Notes: generated by a model not told the origin, from the letters alone. Numbered from the stretch's first letter, positions 1 through 7,704 are shown. The stretch: DNA of 8,995 bases from Methylococcales bacterium (GCA_024958995.1 JANXGZ010000084.1:1-8995), one strand, 5' to 3'. Made by a program: numbers and translations.

Positions 1-75
1 TATGGTGCTGATACAAGATTATACAGCATATCCCACAGTGGTAACATTCGGCAGTTTCAAAAAATTTATTTTTAA
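1..75 (+). CDS. possible 3' end of an unidentified gene (partial)
   Basis: Frame 1 is open from the window edge to a TAA at 73-75 and reads as 24 residues ending in RQFQKIYF. The stop lies 21 bases before the ATG of the next plus-strand gene, which would suit an operon. The second frame is also open from an ATG at base 2 to a TAA at 80-82, so the reading frame is not certain. No motif is recognised. The call rests only on openness and position. Confidence 0.35.
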   Translation, partial: YGADTRLYSISHSGNIRQFQKIYF

Positions 76-96
76 TTTTTAAGAAGGAGTCTTCGA

Positions 97-381
97 ATGA
101 GTGATTTAAAGGAAGTAAGGATTGGAATTGCTGATAGCATTAGTCAGCGACTTGAAAATATTTGTGGTTTGTTAGAAAGTGCATTGTATAGCTCAATTAA
201 TAGCGAATTACTAGATGAGATTGATGAAATATTAATATGTTATCCAAATATAAAGAAGGGAGATGTTCTGGATAATACATTTAGGTCTTTTCTTAAGGCT
301 ACGGTGGCCGAACACGAAAAGACTTTAAAACGTTACAATTTTTCGGAAATAAAAGAGGCAGTAATAACACATCTCACATAA
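97..381 (+). CDS. hypothetical protein, 94 residues
   Basis: The family is not recognised. The start is well supported: AAGGAG lies seven bases before the ATG. The product is acidic to neutral, soluble and probably helical, with leucine- and isoleucine-rich stretches around residues 13-50 (the ESALYSSINSELLDEIDEIL region). It has no membrane segment or signal peptide and only two cysteines, which form no metal-binding pattern. The stop codon TAA overlaps the ribosome binding site of the next gene, so the two are very likely co-transcribed. The DNA is AT-rich, with many AAT, ATA and TTA codons, unlike the scp genes to the right. This suggests acquired DNA. It could be part of a phage or island module, but nothing in the sequence shows a function. 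Confidence 0.75.
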   Translation: MSDLKEVRIGIADSISQRLENICGLLESALYSSINSELLDEIDEILICYPNIKKGDVLDNTFRSFLKATVAEHEKTLKRYNFSEIKEAVITHLT

Positions 382-393
382 AGGAGCTTTGAA

Positions 394-606
394 ATGGATC
401 AACCCCCTGATAACAACAAAGTAATACAGACACTACATAAACTTAATAATGACTATCAGTATGTCCGTGAAGCCATGTTTGAATATATTGAAAGGTTGTC
501 ACCGAGTGAAAGGCAAGACGTCACCGAAGGATTAACCCACGAAATCATTCGGGAAATCTGGAAATCCTCCATAAAAGATTATGAGGATGATGGTGCTGAA
601 ACGTAA
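394..606 (+). CDS. hypothetical protein, 70 residues
   Basis: The family is not recognised. AAAGGAG lies seven bases before the ATG and overlaps the stop of the preceding gene, so the two are translated as a pair. The product is highly charged and probably all helical: residues 9-33 (a KVIQTLHKLNNDYQYVREAM-like stretch) and residues 37-60 (SPSERQDVTEGLTHEIIREI) look like two amphipathic helices, followed by an acidic tail (DYEDDGAET). There is no signal peptide or membrane segment. The gene runs toward scpB, which is on the opposite strand 120 bases away. Its size and pairing with an upstream partner recall small two-gene modules such as toxin-antitoxin pairs, but no diagnostic residues are visible, so that is not claimed. 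Confidence 0.75.
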   Translation: MDQPPDNNKVIQTLHKLNNDYQYVREAMFEYIERLSPSERQDVTEGLTHEIIREIWKSSIKDYEDDGAET

Positions 607-726
607 GAGCATTTCAGCGGTAAATTCGGACAGCTTCACAGAAATATTGTTACAAGGTCTAATTCAGAATTTATAAGTAACTAAAAAAGATCGGAAGGAA
701 ACAGTAGGAACAGGTATAACTATCGT
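607..726. other. convergent intergenic junction between accessory DNA and scpB
   Basis: These 120 bases lie between the end of the plus-strand small gene and the end of minus-strand scpB. I see no tRNA, no direct repeat with the right-hand side and no convincing stem-loop terminator for either direction. An A6 run at about 684-689 has no stem beside it. Composition changes from AT-rich to the moderate GC of the core genes across this stretch. In many gammaproteobacteria rluB follows scpB, and it is absent here. Confidence 0.5.
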
Positions 727-1380
727 TCAGATATTATCATTCGTTTCCTCCGACTCCTCTGCCAACTCTAGACCCTGCAAAGGTACCCGTTCTAGCGCTT
801 GTTCAGTATCAGAATCCGATTCGAAACCCATCGCCTGGATTTCGCTCAGTGATGGCAGACTATCAAGGGTTCTGAGGTTAAAGTCATCAAGAAACTGGCG
901 AGTGGTCGCGAAAAGAGCCGGACGACCGGGGACTTCCTTGTGGCCCACCACCTTGATCCAACCTCGATCCAGCAATGTTCGGATGATCGTACTACTGACA
1001 CTGACGCCGCGTATCTCTTCGATTGTGCCCCGGGTTGCAGGCTGACGGTAAACGATGATCGCTAGGGTTTCCAGCAGTGCACGGGAATAGCGCGGCGGCT
1101 TGTCTTCCAGCAGCTTGGCCACCCAAAGCGAATACTCCTGACGAACCTGAAACCGAAACCCGCTTGCCACCTCCGTCAACTCAAGCGAACGATCTTCATA
1201 ATCAGCGGAGAGCGCCTTTAGCGCTGCACGAATTTCCCCCTTTTCGGGCCGTGCGGAATCCGCGAAACAACTCTGCAGATTCGCGACGCTCAAGGGGCGA
1301 TCAGCGGAAAAAAGAAGCGCCTCCAGAATCGTTTTACTATCCACCAATCCACCGCGAAATTCTCTATGCGATTTTGACAT
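727..1380 (-). CDS. scpB: segregation and condensation protein ScpB
   Basis: ScpB is the winged-helix subunit that dimerises and binds the kleisin ScpA in the Smc-ScpAB condensin, which compacts and segregates the chromosome. The 217-residue product has the two winged-helix halves of the family. Residues 15-35 (SKTILEALLFSADRPLS) open the first. The signature ETLAIIVYRQPATRGTIEEI at 104-123 opens the second, and GRPALFATTRQFLDDF at 152-167 matches the family's GRPxLYxTTxxFLxxF segment. The frame stays open upstream to 1515, but homology begins at the ATG chosen here, and those extra 45 codons lie inside scpA. This ATG overlaps the end of scpA by 17 bases, implying translational coupling. The C-terminal 35 residues are acidic and probably disordered. 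Confidence 0.95.
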   Translation of the reverse strand: MSKSHREFRGGLVDSKTILEALLFSADRPLSVANLQSCFADSARPEKGEIRAALKALSADYEDRSLELTEVASGFRFQVRQEYSLWVAKLLEDKPPRYSRALLETLAIIVYRQPATRGTIEEIRGVSVSSTIIRTLLDRGWIKVVGHKEVPGRPALFATTRQFLDDFNLRTLDSLPSLSEIQAMGFESDSDTEQALERVPLQGLELAEESEETNDNI

Positions 1381-2179
1381 GCAACCCGGACAGTGGTGCG
1401 GACTGAACAATATCGATAAGCCCTTCCTTGCACAATTCCAATATCGCAAGGAAAGCAACAACAGCCCCTGACCGCCCTTCTTCAGCAACGAAAAGATCAG
1501 AGAAACATATCTCACCCCCTTGGCCCAGGGAATCGAGAATCATCGTCATCCGTTCCCTCACGGACAGAGGCTCACGACTAATTTGGTGATGCGCAACCTG
1601 TTCCGCCCGTTCCAAAACCTGCTGGAACGCAAGAAGCAGTTGCTCCAGTTCGACCATCGGTTTCGGTACCTCCACCTCGATATCATCCAGAGCGGCACTG
1701 GCCGAGAATGTGTCACGCGCTTCTCGCGGCAAACCGTCCAGATCGTTGGCCGCAGTTTTAAATCGTTCGTATTCTTGCAGCCGCCGGATCAAATCCACCC
1801 GCGGATCTTCCTCCTCGTTTTCAGTACCCCTTGGCCTGGGAAGGAGCATTCTGGATTTGATTTCAGCCAATATTGCCGCCATCACCAGGTACTCCGCTGC
1901 AAGTTCCATCCGTATTTCCTGCATCATTTCGATGTAATCCACGTACTGATGCGTAATTGACGCGACCGGGATATCCAGAATATCGAGGTTCTGGTGTTTG
2001 ATCAGGTAAAGCAGCAGATCAAGCGGCCCCTCGAAGGTTTCCAGGAAGATCTTCAGTGCATCCGGCGGGATATAGAGATCCGATGGTAGTGCGGTAACGG
2101 CTGCACCGCGAACAATCGCGACCACTTTCTCGGCTTCCTCAACGGAAGCCGGAAAATGGGATTCTCCAATGACGTCCAA
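1364..2179 (-). CDS. scpA: segregation and condensation protein ScpA
   Basis: ScpA is the kleisin that bridges the Smc heads and binds ScpB dimers. The typical N-terminal kleisin segment FEGPLDLLLYLIKHQNLDIL lies at residues 49-68, followed by ITHQYVDYIEMM and the helical AAEYLVMAAILAEIKSRMLLP at 94-114. An acidic linker follows (119-126), and the C-terminal winged helix is at about 205-271 (SVRERMTMILDSL ... FLAILELCKEGLI). Length, 271 residues, is normal. The start is a TTG four bases after the TGA of the protease gene. An in-frame TAG lies five codons further upstream, so no longer form is possible. No clear ribosome binding site precedes it, which suggests re-initiation after the protease gene. 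A GTG at 2125 is a possible later start, since the first 40 residues are poorly conserved in the family. Confidence 0.93.
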   Translation of the reverse strand: MDVIGESHFPASVEEAEKVVAIVRGAAVTALPSDLYIPPDALKIFLETFEGPLDLLLYLIKHQNLDILDIPVASITHQYVDYIEMMQEIRMELAAEYLVMAAILAEIKSRMLLPRPRGTENEEEDPRVDLIRRLQEYERFKTAANDLDGLPREARDTFSASAALDDIEVEVPKPMVELEQLLLAFQQVLERAEQVAHHQISREPLSVRERMTMILDSLGQGGEICFSDLFVAEEGRSGAVVAFLAILELCKEGLIDIVQSAPLSGLHVKIA

Positions 2180-2183
2180 GGGT

Positions 2184-2840
2184 TCAGAGTCCGGCTATTC
2201 CAGTGACTACGTGTTGAAGTACTGGCATGGTATAACCCAGAAGAGGTCTGAGCATACCGCTGGCCAGCAATCCGACCAGGATGAATGCTCCATAAGGTTC
2301 AAGTCTGCCGAATTTCCACGCCAGGGAACCCGGCAGAATGCTGGTCACTACCCTACCGCCATCCAGCGGAGGTACGGGAAGCAAATTAAAAACCATCAGA
2401 ATCAAGTTGATACTGACTCCAAAGCCACCCATGAGCAACAAGGGTTCGGTGGCAAACGAAGATTGAAGGAGGATGGCCGTTTTCGCGATCAGCGCCCAAA
2501 AGATTGCCATCAAGAAATTAGCTATCGGCCCCGCCACGGCAACCAGCGCCATGTCACGCTTGGGATTTCCGAGTCGCCTCCAGTCCACGGGAACAGGCTT
2601 CGCCCAGCCAAAAATAAGTCCCGAACCACCGCTCGCAAACAGCAGAAGACCCGGTACCAGCACGGTACCGATCGGGTCAACATGCTTCAAAGGATTCAGT
2701 GTAAGGCGTCCGAGAATTTTGGCGGTGTCGTCTCCAAGTTGCTTGGCAACCCACCCATGCGCCACCTCATGAAGCGTGATCGCAAAAAGCAGCGGCAACA
2801 GCGAAACGGAAATCTGTTGAACCAGGCTCAGGTTTTCCAT
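2184..2840 (-). CDS. site-2 protease family membrane metalloprotease (peptidase M50)
   Basis: This is a polytopic membrane zinc protease of the M50B (Rip/YwhC-like) group, 218 residues, which cleaves peptides within or near the membrane; its substrate is unknown. The zinc motif HEVAH is at residues 24-28 inside the first membrane helix. The second signature, NLLPVPPLDGG at 152-162, supplies the third zinc ligand (Asp160) within a later helix. Further hydrophobic segments are at about 57-80, 96-125 and 183-200. There is no PDZ domain, as is usual for this short subgroup. The gene commonly sits next to scpA in gammaproteobacteria, though a functional link is not established. The ATG has no ribosome binding site; a TATAAT ends six bases before it, so a leaderless message is possible. 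Confidence 0.93.
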   Translation of the reverse strand: MENLSLVQQISVSLLPLLFAITLHEVAHGWVAKQLGDDTAKILGRLTLNPLKHVDPIGTVLVPGLLLFASGGSGLIFGWAKPVPVDWRRLGNPKRDMALVAVAGPIANFLMAIFWALIAKTAILLQSSFATEPLLLMGGFGVSINLILMVFNLLPVPPLDGGRVVTSILPGSLAWKFGRLEPYGAFILVGLLASGMLRPLLGYTMPVLQHVVTGIAGL

Positions 2841-2845
2841 CGGGC

Positions 2846-2886
2846 GATTATATCCAAAATTCCCGTGAGGCGTTGATCTAAATCAG
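2846..2886 (-). promoter_or_regulatory. possible FNR/Anr-like box and promoter for the site-2 protease gene
   Basis: On the minus strand a perfect TATAAT occupies 2852-2847, six bases before the protease ATG. A palindrome reading CTGAT-TTAG-ATCAA lies at 2886-2873 and matches the FNR/CRP-family consensus TTGAT-N4-ATCAA at nine of ten positions. Its centre is about 39-42 bases before the start site expected from the TATAAT, the usual place for a class II activator site. No good -35 hexamer is present, which suits an activator-dependent promoter. Chance occurrence is possible; no other copy was found to support it. Confidence 0.4.
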
Positions 2887-2922
2887 AGTCTCATGTTCCA
2901 GGTGACCGCCACTGGCAAATCG

Positions 2923-3543
2923 TTAGGCCATGTCTGGGAATTTACCCTTTCCACGACGAATGACCTCTGGGTTTTTCCCGGTAAGATCAAGTATCGTGGT
3001 AGGAGCATAGTGAACGATCCCCGAATCAATGATCAAATCCACTTCATGTTCTATTTTCTCGCGGATCTCGCAGGGATCACTGAATGCCTCGTCTTCACCT
3101 GGCAGGATCATGGTGGAACTGAATAGGGGTTCCCCGAGAACATCGAGAAGGGCCTGCGCAACCGGATGATCTGGAATTCTGATTCCCACCGATTTGCGTC
3201 TGGGATGCTGTAACCGCCTTGGCACATCCCGGGTCGCCTTGAGGATGAACGTGAATGGCCCCGGGGTCAGAGCCTTCAGAAGCCTGAACGCCTCGTTGCC
3301 GACCTTGGTGAAATTCGAGATCTGCGCGACGTCTCTGCAGACCAGCGTGAAGTTATGTCGGTCATCCAGACGTCGAATCCGGCGGACCCGGTCCAACGAC
3401 TGTTTTTCGCCCATTTGGCAGGCCAGCGCATACGAGGAATCCGTCGGATAGATAACGACGCCCCCGTTACGGATGATGTTGACCGAACGATGGATCAGAC
3501 GCATCTGGGGCGTCTGCGGGTGAATCTGAAAATACTGGGCCAT
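2923..3543 (-). CDS. yciO: YciO family protein (Sua5/YrdC/TsaC-like)
   Basis: This is a Sua5/YciO/YrdC-domain protein of 206 residues, the same length as E. coli YciO. Visible family features are the N-terminal FQIHPQTPQMRLI, the substrate-pocket segment VVIYPTDSSYALAC (29-42), the IRRLDDRHNFTLVCRD stretch (56-71) and the PGPFTFILKAT region near 94-104. Relatives of the TsaC type make threonylcarbamoyl-AMP from threonine, bicarbonate and ATP for the tRNA modification t6A. YciO has the same fold, but its cellular role is less certain, so TsaC activity is not asserted. The ATG lies 15 bases after the multicopper oxidase stop, with a weak CGGAAA before it. TsaB, a true t6A component, is encoded two genes upstream on the same strand. 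Confidence 0.9.
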   Translation of the reverse strand: MAQYFQIHPQTPQMRLIHRSVNIIRNGGVVIYPTDSSYALACQMGEKQSLDRVRRIRRLDDRHNFTLVCRDVAQISNFTKVGNEAFRLLKALTPGPFTFILKATRDVPRRLQHPRRKSVGIRIPDHPVAQALLDVLGEPLFSSTMILPGEDEAFSDPCEIREKIEHEVDLIIDSGIVHYAPTTILDLTGKNPEVIRRGKGKFPDMA

Positions 3544-3558
3544 GATTTCCGGTCTTGC

Positions 3559-5016
3559 CTAGTTCACCCTCACTGCGGTCATCATCCCTGCTTCCGCGTG
3601 TTCCAAGACATGGCAATGGTTAGCCCACAACCCCAGGTCAGTCGGAACCAGGCCTATATCCACCGATTCCCTGGGACCAACCAATATTGTATCTCTCCAG
3701 AAACGTTCATCCGTGTCTCTTTCGTTCCTGGAAAGCAGACGGAAGAACTGGCCATGAAGATGCATCGGATGGAGACGACTAGAACGATTGGTAAAGCGCA
3801 AGCGATAGAACTGCCCGGCCCACAATTCAAGCACCTGTGACCGAGGCCATATGCGGCCGTCGATTGTCCATGAAATGCCATGAATTCCCCCACGCTCAGC
3901 ATCCAGTATGAATTCATGATGAACCGGGATTCCTTCAGCTTCTTTCCAGTCCGGGAAATGTCCGGCCCGAGGCAGATCGAAGGAAGGTGTATCCTTCGCT
4001 TTCTGCATGTCGACTTGGAGGAAAGCCAGCAGGGATGGCTGACGGGAAAACCTGTTCTCAACCGCGAAGGTTCGACCCGCGGAGTTTGCGGGAACAACAA
4101 GATCCACATCAAGCCGGTTCCCCGGTGCCAGATCGAAATTTCCCAAAAGAAAAGGTTCAGCCACTGCCATTCCATCGACCATGATCACTCGCGACTCCAT
4201 TCCAGGAATCACTGGCAAGAAAACCCGTCCGTTGGCGACATTGACCATCCGGATACGAATCCTGTCACCTGGATTAACCATGAACACCGGACGGAACTGG
4301 CCATTAACCGTTAGGAAGTTGCCCCAACGCCCGTCGTGCGCAAGGTCGTGATGGGTCACAAACTGGTCGTAAATCGACCCATCCTTCTCCAGCAGCCAGT
4401 CATCCAGCATCCAAACCAGTTCGGCCGAGTAAGGAGGATCGGCTGGATCCTCAACAATCAGAACGCCATGCAGACCTTTTTCAACCTGCTCTGAAGATCT
4501 GAAGTGCGGGTGGAACCAGAAAGTACCCGCATCCTTGGGCGTAAAGCGATATACGAAACTTTTACCAAGAGGAACCGCCTTCTGAGTCAACCCCGGAACT
4601 CCGTCCATACTATTTGGAACGCGGACTCCGTGCCAGTGAATACTCGTCGGCTGAGGTAGATTGTTTGTCAGTTTCACTTCCAGCGTTTCCCCCAGAGCCA
4701 TGCGAATCACTGGCCCGGGTACACGCTGGTTGTATCCCCATACCCGACTCAGGTAAGGAGGTCGCACCCCTGATTCAAACTCGGAAGCGTTCAATTCCAC
4801 TTTCCGCACATTGCCATTAGGCACTGGAGACAGGGGGTATGCCCCGTTGAACTCCTGACTCAACTGCCGGGACAGTGCAATCACCCGTGTCGGGTCCGTA
4901 TCAAGCCCGAGCTCCGAATCCGCACAGGAAACCGATATAGCCGCAAGAACAAGAAACACCACTCCCTTCACGGCCATGATCGCGCCCCTGCCTGGTCCAG
5001 AAAAAGCCGTAGCCAT
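3559..5016 (-). CDS. secreted multicopper oxidase
   Basis: This is a three-domain multicopper oxidase of the CueO/SufI/laccase kind, 485 residues, which oxidises a substrate at a type 1 copper and reduces O2 at a trinuclear centre. All four copper motifs are present: HWHG (127-130), HPH (169-171), HPMHLHG (416-422) and HCHVLEH (467-473), with Met478 as the likely axial type 1 ligand. It therefore looks catalytically complete, unlike SufI/FtsP. A signal peptide starts at residue 14 (MAVKGVVFLVLAAISVSC), so export to the periplasm is likely. The cysteine at its end could be lipidated, but the lipobox is poor. The start is uncertain: the ATG at 5016 follows GGAAGA, but the ATG at 4977 follows AGGGG at good spacing and begins the signal peptide directly. 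Substrate (metal, phenolic or other) cannot be told; no Met-rich copper loop is seen. Confidence 0.94.
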   Translation of the reverse strand: MATAFSGPGRGAIMAVKGVVFLVLAAISVSCADSELGLDTDPTRVIALSRQLSQEFNGAYPLSPVPNGNVRKVELNASEFESGVRPPYLSRVWGYNQRVPGPVIRMALGETLEVKLTNNLPQPTSIHWHGVRVPNSMDGVPGLTQKAVPLGKSFVYRFTPKDAGTFWFHPHFRSSEQVEKGLHGVLIVEDPADPPYSAELVWMLDDWLLEKDGSIYDQFVTHHDLAHDGRWGNFLTVNGQFRPVFMVNPGDRIRIRMVNVANGRVFLPVIPGMESRVIMVDGMAVAEPFLLGNFDLAPGNRLDVDLVVPANSAGRTFAVENRFSRQPSLLAFLQVDMQKAKDTPSFDLPRAGHFPDWKEAEGIPVHHEFILDAERGGIHGISWTIDGRIWPRSQVLELWAGQFYRLRFTNRSSRLHPMHLHGQFFRLLSRNERDTDERFWRDTILVGPRESVDIGLVPTDLGLWANHCHVLEHAEAGMMTAVRVN

Positions 5017-5041
5017 GGGTTCTTCCGTGAAATGAAAATAC

Positions 5042-5731
5042 CTATTCTCCCTTCTTGCGCGCAACCTTGTCTCGCAAGTAAACAGGAATCGCATCTTCCG
5101 GCGCGCACCCTTCTCCGTTCAGGTAACCGTTGCAACCGAGAATCGCTACCGAAGCAGCGCTCGGGTAACGGTCTGCATCCACGTGCCGTATTCGACTCCC
5201 CAGACAATCCGTTAGCAACTCACGATAACGGTACCATCCGCTCCCGACTCCTGCACACCGCACATCAGGCGCTAGAGGTACAGAAACCTTCTCCGCTGCT
5301 ATCACCGCTTCATGGCCCACCGGATGCACGAGACCGCCGGAATCCTTCTGGTAGATTCCCCAATAGACTTCGCCCATGCGAGCGTCAAGAGCCGTACAGA
5401 CCGTAGAAATATCGCTGGGTCCAACATAACCATGGGCCATCGCAGCCAGCGAAGAAACGGTTACCACGGGCAAATCGGCTCCCAATGCCAGACCCTGAAC
5501 AATGCCTGCGGCAATGCGCAATCCTGTAAAAGACCCCGGTCCACGGCCGAGTGCCAATGTGTCGAGATCCTGCAGTCGCACTCCGGCTTCATCGAGCAAA
5601 GAGTCGACCATCGGCAGGATCAGGCGCGTATGTTGGCGCGGCGCGATCCGGAACCGTTCCAATACTTCGCCGTCAACTAACAAGGCCGCAGAACAGGCTT
5701 CGGTAGCAGTATCAACAGAAAGAATCTTCAT
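5042..5731 (-). CDS. tsaB: tRNA threonylcarbamoyladenosine biosynthesis protein TsaB
   Basis: TsaB is the non-catalytic actin-like subunit that pairs with TsaD and TsaE to put threonylcarbamoyl on A37 of ANN-decoding tRNAs (t6A). The 229-residue product starts with the ASKHA-fold strand MKILSVDTAT and carries the TsaB hallmark GRGPGSFTGLRI at 62-73, then GLALGADLPVVTVSSLAA. Length is as in E. coli (231). The ATG is fixed by its ATGA overlap with the stop of the yoaA gene. The frame is open five codons further up, but homology starts here. The tail KKGE ends 25 bases before the proposed oxidase start. The yoaA-tsaB pairing is also found in E. coli, which supports a gammaproteobacterial host. 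Confidence 0.96.
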   Translation of the reverse strand: MKILSVDTATEACSAALLVDGEVLERFRIAPRQHTRLILPMVDSLLDEAGVRLQDLDTLALGRGPGSFTGLRIAAGIVQGLALGADLPVVTVSSLAAMAHGYVGPSDISTVCTALDARMGEVYWGIYQKDSGGLVHPVGHEAVIAAEKVSVPLAPDVRCAGVGSGWYRYRELLTDCLGSRIRHVDADRYPSAASVAILGCNGYLNGEGCAPEDAIPVYLRDKVARKKGE

Positions 5732-7656
5732 CCAGGGCCTCGGCAACTGTTCAGGTAGAAAAACGATTCGACATCATCGATGGAACGCGTCCGTCGCATC
5801 GGGGGCAAGCTGTCTAGGAATACCCTGCCGTATGACCGTTTTAGCAAACGCGGATCACACAGTACAAAGACGCCCCGATCATCCCGATCACGAATCAGGC
5901 GTCCAACACCCTGCTTCAAAGCCAGCACAGCCATTGGCAACTGGAAGGCCGCGAAAGGATTTTCTCCACGATGACGCAGGCTGTCGAGCCTGGCTTTCAT
6001 CACCGGGTCACCAGGAGATGCAAACGGCAACTTGTCAATAATCACGCAGGAAAGAGCCTCTCCCCTGACATCAACGCCTTCCCAAAAACTGGCCGTTCCC
6101 AACAGAACTGCATCGCCAAGGGTTCTGAATTGCTCAAGCAGGGCCATCCTTGGCTGGCTACCCTGCACCAGCATCGGATAATCAATCAGGGGAGCGAGTA
6201 AGTCTGCCACAAGCCGCAATACCCTGTGACTTGTAAAAAGAAAAAAAGCCCGACCTTTACTGGCATTCAAAATCGGGACCACTGTCTCCACCAAGCGTTC
6301 CGCATACTTTTCGGAGTCTGGCTCCGGAAGGTTCCTCGGATGATAGAACAAGGCCTGCTCCGCGAAATCAAATGGGCTGTCCCAAGTGACATCTGTTGTA
6401 TCCTCCAAGCCCATGATCGACTTAAAATGGTCGAAACGGCCCGACACGCTCAGGGTCGCGGAAGTAAAAACCCAAGTGGCATCGCGCTCCAAAACCAGTT
6501 GCTGGAATTCTTCGGCAATAGAGAACGGTGTCCGGCTCAGGGTAAAGGTTCTTTTGTGCGTTTCAAACCAGCGGATCCATTCGCTACCATTTTCTTCGAG
6601 TAGCATCGTCAGGCGGGCCTCGACCTCTGCACAACGACGCCAGCACGAATCAAGGCCCTTCGTTCTTTCCGCCGCAGGTTCCAGCGTATGTTTCAGGTTG
6701 GCCAGCCTGGACAGCACTTCGCCCAGCGCCGACCCAACCCTCGGATGCTTAGCCAGTTCCTGCCAGGAACCCCGTCGCACCGATTCGCCAAATGCCAGAC
6801 GCGCATCCTTGACCGACTTTTCGAGTTCATGGCAATCCGAGCGCAAGGCGGGCATGTCCGAGGCATCGCGAAGATATTCGATCAACACGTCCCTACTCAG
6901 GTCGTTCACCTGCCTGGCGCTGACGGACAAGCCGAGAAACCGTGAAGCCGTGTCATATAGCTGGTGAGCCTCATCGACGATGACCACTTCCGCAGCGGGC
7001 AACAGTTCACCGAACCCATCGTCGCGCAATGCCCAGTCGGCACAAAGCAAGTGGTGATTGACCACCAAGACTTCGGACTCCTGTGCCTTGCGCCGGCTTT
7101 TCACCAGGTAGCATTCCTGGTAGTCGGGGCAGTCCTGCCCCAGGCAATTATCAACCGTGGAAGTAACATGGGGCCACAACGAAGAAGATTCGGAAACACT
7201 GGCCACCTCGGCGATATCACCGTTTCGGGTCTTTTCAGACCAACGCTGAATTCGCTGAAGGTCAAGGACTTCATCACGGCTAAAACCGGTGTCCGACTCC
7301 AAGATGGCCGCCAATCGATAACGACAGAGGTAATTGCTTCTTCCCTTGAGCAGGGCCGCCTGAAAAGGTACTGAAAGCACAGTACGCATTAACGGCAAAT
7401 CCTTCGCAAACAACTGGTCCTGGAGATTCCGTGTACCGGTGGAAATTAGGATCCGTTTTCCGGAAAGGATTGCTGGGATCAGGTAAGCAATGGTTTTCCC
7501 GGTTCCCGTTCCTGCTTCAGCGATCAAATGCTTTCCCGATTCAATCGCCTCAAGAACACGACCAGCCATGTCTAACTGGGAAACACGCAGCCTATACCCG
7601 GAAATCCTTTCAGACAGGGGGCCACCCTCGGCAAAGATGGAGTCGAGGTCATGCAT
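5728..7656 (-). CDS. yoaA: ATP-dependent DNA helicase YoaA (XPD/DinG family)
   Basis: This is a superfamily 2, 5'-3' iron-sulfur DNA helicase of 642 residues, near E. coli YoaA (636) and shorter than DinG. YoaA works with the clamp-loader subunit chi (HolC) in replication repair. Motifs in order are Walker A EAGTGTGKT (47-55), four cluster cysteines at 111, 171, 176 and 182, DEAH (228-231), VFTSATL (396-402), GTASFWEGVD (520-529) and QGVGRLIRD (582-590). All appear intact. The N-terminus (residues 11-30, GPLSERISGYRLRVSQLDMA) matches the family's GxLAxxxxGFxxRxxQxxMA pattern, so the ATG at 7656 is accepted although no Shine-Dalgarno precedes it. It is the first core gene of the block; AT-rich repeats begin behind it. 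Confidence 0.93.
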   Translation of the reverse strand: MHDLDSIFAEGGPLSERISGYRLRVSQLDMAGRVLEAIESGKHLIAEAGTGTGKTIAYLIPAILSGKRILISTGTRNLQDQLFAKDLPLMRTVLSVPFQAALLKGRSNYLCRYRLAAILESDTGFSRDEVLDLQRIQRWSEKTRNGDIAEVASVSESSSLWPHVTSTVDNCLGQDCPDYQECYLVKSRRKAQESEVLVVNHHLLCADWALRDDGFGELLPAAEVVIVDEAHQLYDTASRFLGLSVSARQVNDLSRDVLIEYLRDASDMPALRSDCHELEKSVKDARLAFGESVRRGSWQELAKHPRVGSALGEVLSRLANLKHTLEPAAERTKGLDSCWRRCAEVEARLTMLLEENGSEWIRWFETHKRTFTLSRTPFSIAEEFQQLVLERDATWVFTSATLSVSGRFDHFKSIMGLEDTTDVTWDSPFDFAEQALFYHPRNLPEPDSEKYAERLVETVVPILNASKGRAFFLFTSHRVLRLVADLLAPLIDYPMLVQGSQPRMALLEQFRTLGDAVLLGTASFWEGVDVRGEALSCVIIDKLPFASPGDPVMKARLDSLRHRGENPFAAFQLPMAVLALKQGVGRLIRDRDDRGVFVLCDPRLLKRSYGRVFLDSLPPMRRTRSIDDVESFFYLNSCRGPG

Positions 7657-7683
7657 TGGTCAACAATTATGTAATACCCTGAG

Positions 7684-7704
7684 GCACCCGTATTTACTGG
7701 GTGC
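7684..7704. promoter_or_regulatory. perfect 6-bp inverted repeat upstream of yoaA
   Basis: GCACCC (7684-7689) and GGGTGC (7699-7704) are perfect inverted arms around a nine-base AT-rich loop. They lie 28 bases before the yoaA ATG on the minus strand. No T-run follows on either strand, so it is not a standard terminator. It could be an operator or a hairpin in the leader. A TTTACA sequence some 20 bases upstream on the minus strand might be a -35 box, but no matching good -10 is seen. Confidence 0.3.

Noticed and set aside
2..599. ATGGTGCTGA occurs at 2-11 and again at 590-599 with similar flanks, suggesting a direct repeat around the two left-hand genes.
   Set aside because: The exact match is only about ten bases, and the extended similarity is weak; chance or similar short acidic protein ends explain it.
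1077..1960. Long plus-strand open frames opposite scpA and scpB.
   Set aside because: They are antisense to well-identified genes, have no ribosome binding sites or family motifs, and show amino acid content typical of shadow frames.
2169..2876. A 235-codon plus-strand frame opposite the site-2 protease.
   Set aside because: The minus strand has a clear HEVAH/NLLPVPPLDGG protease; the plus-strand product is a low-quality, Arg/Gln-rich shadow.
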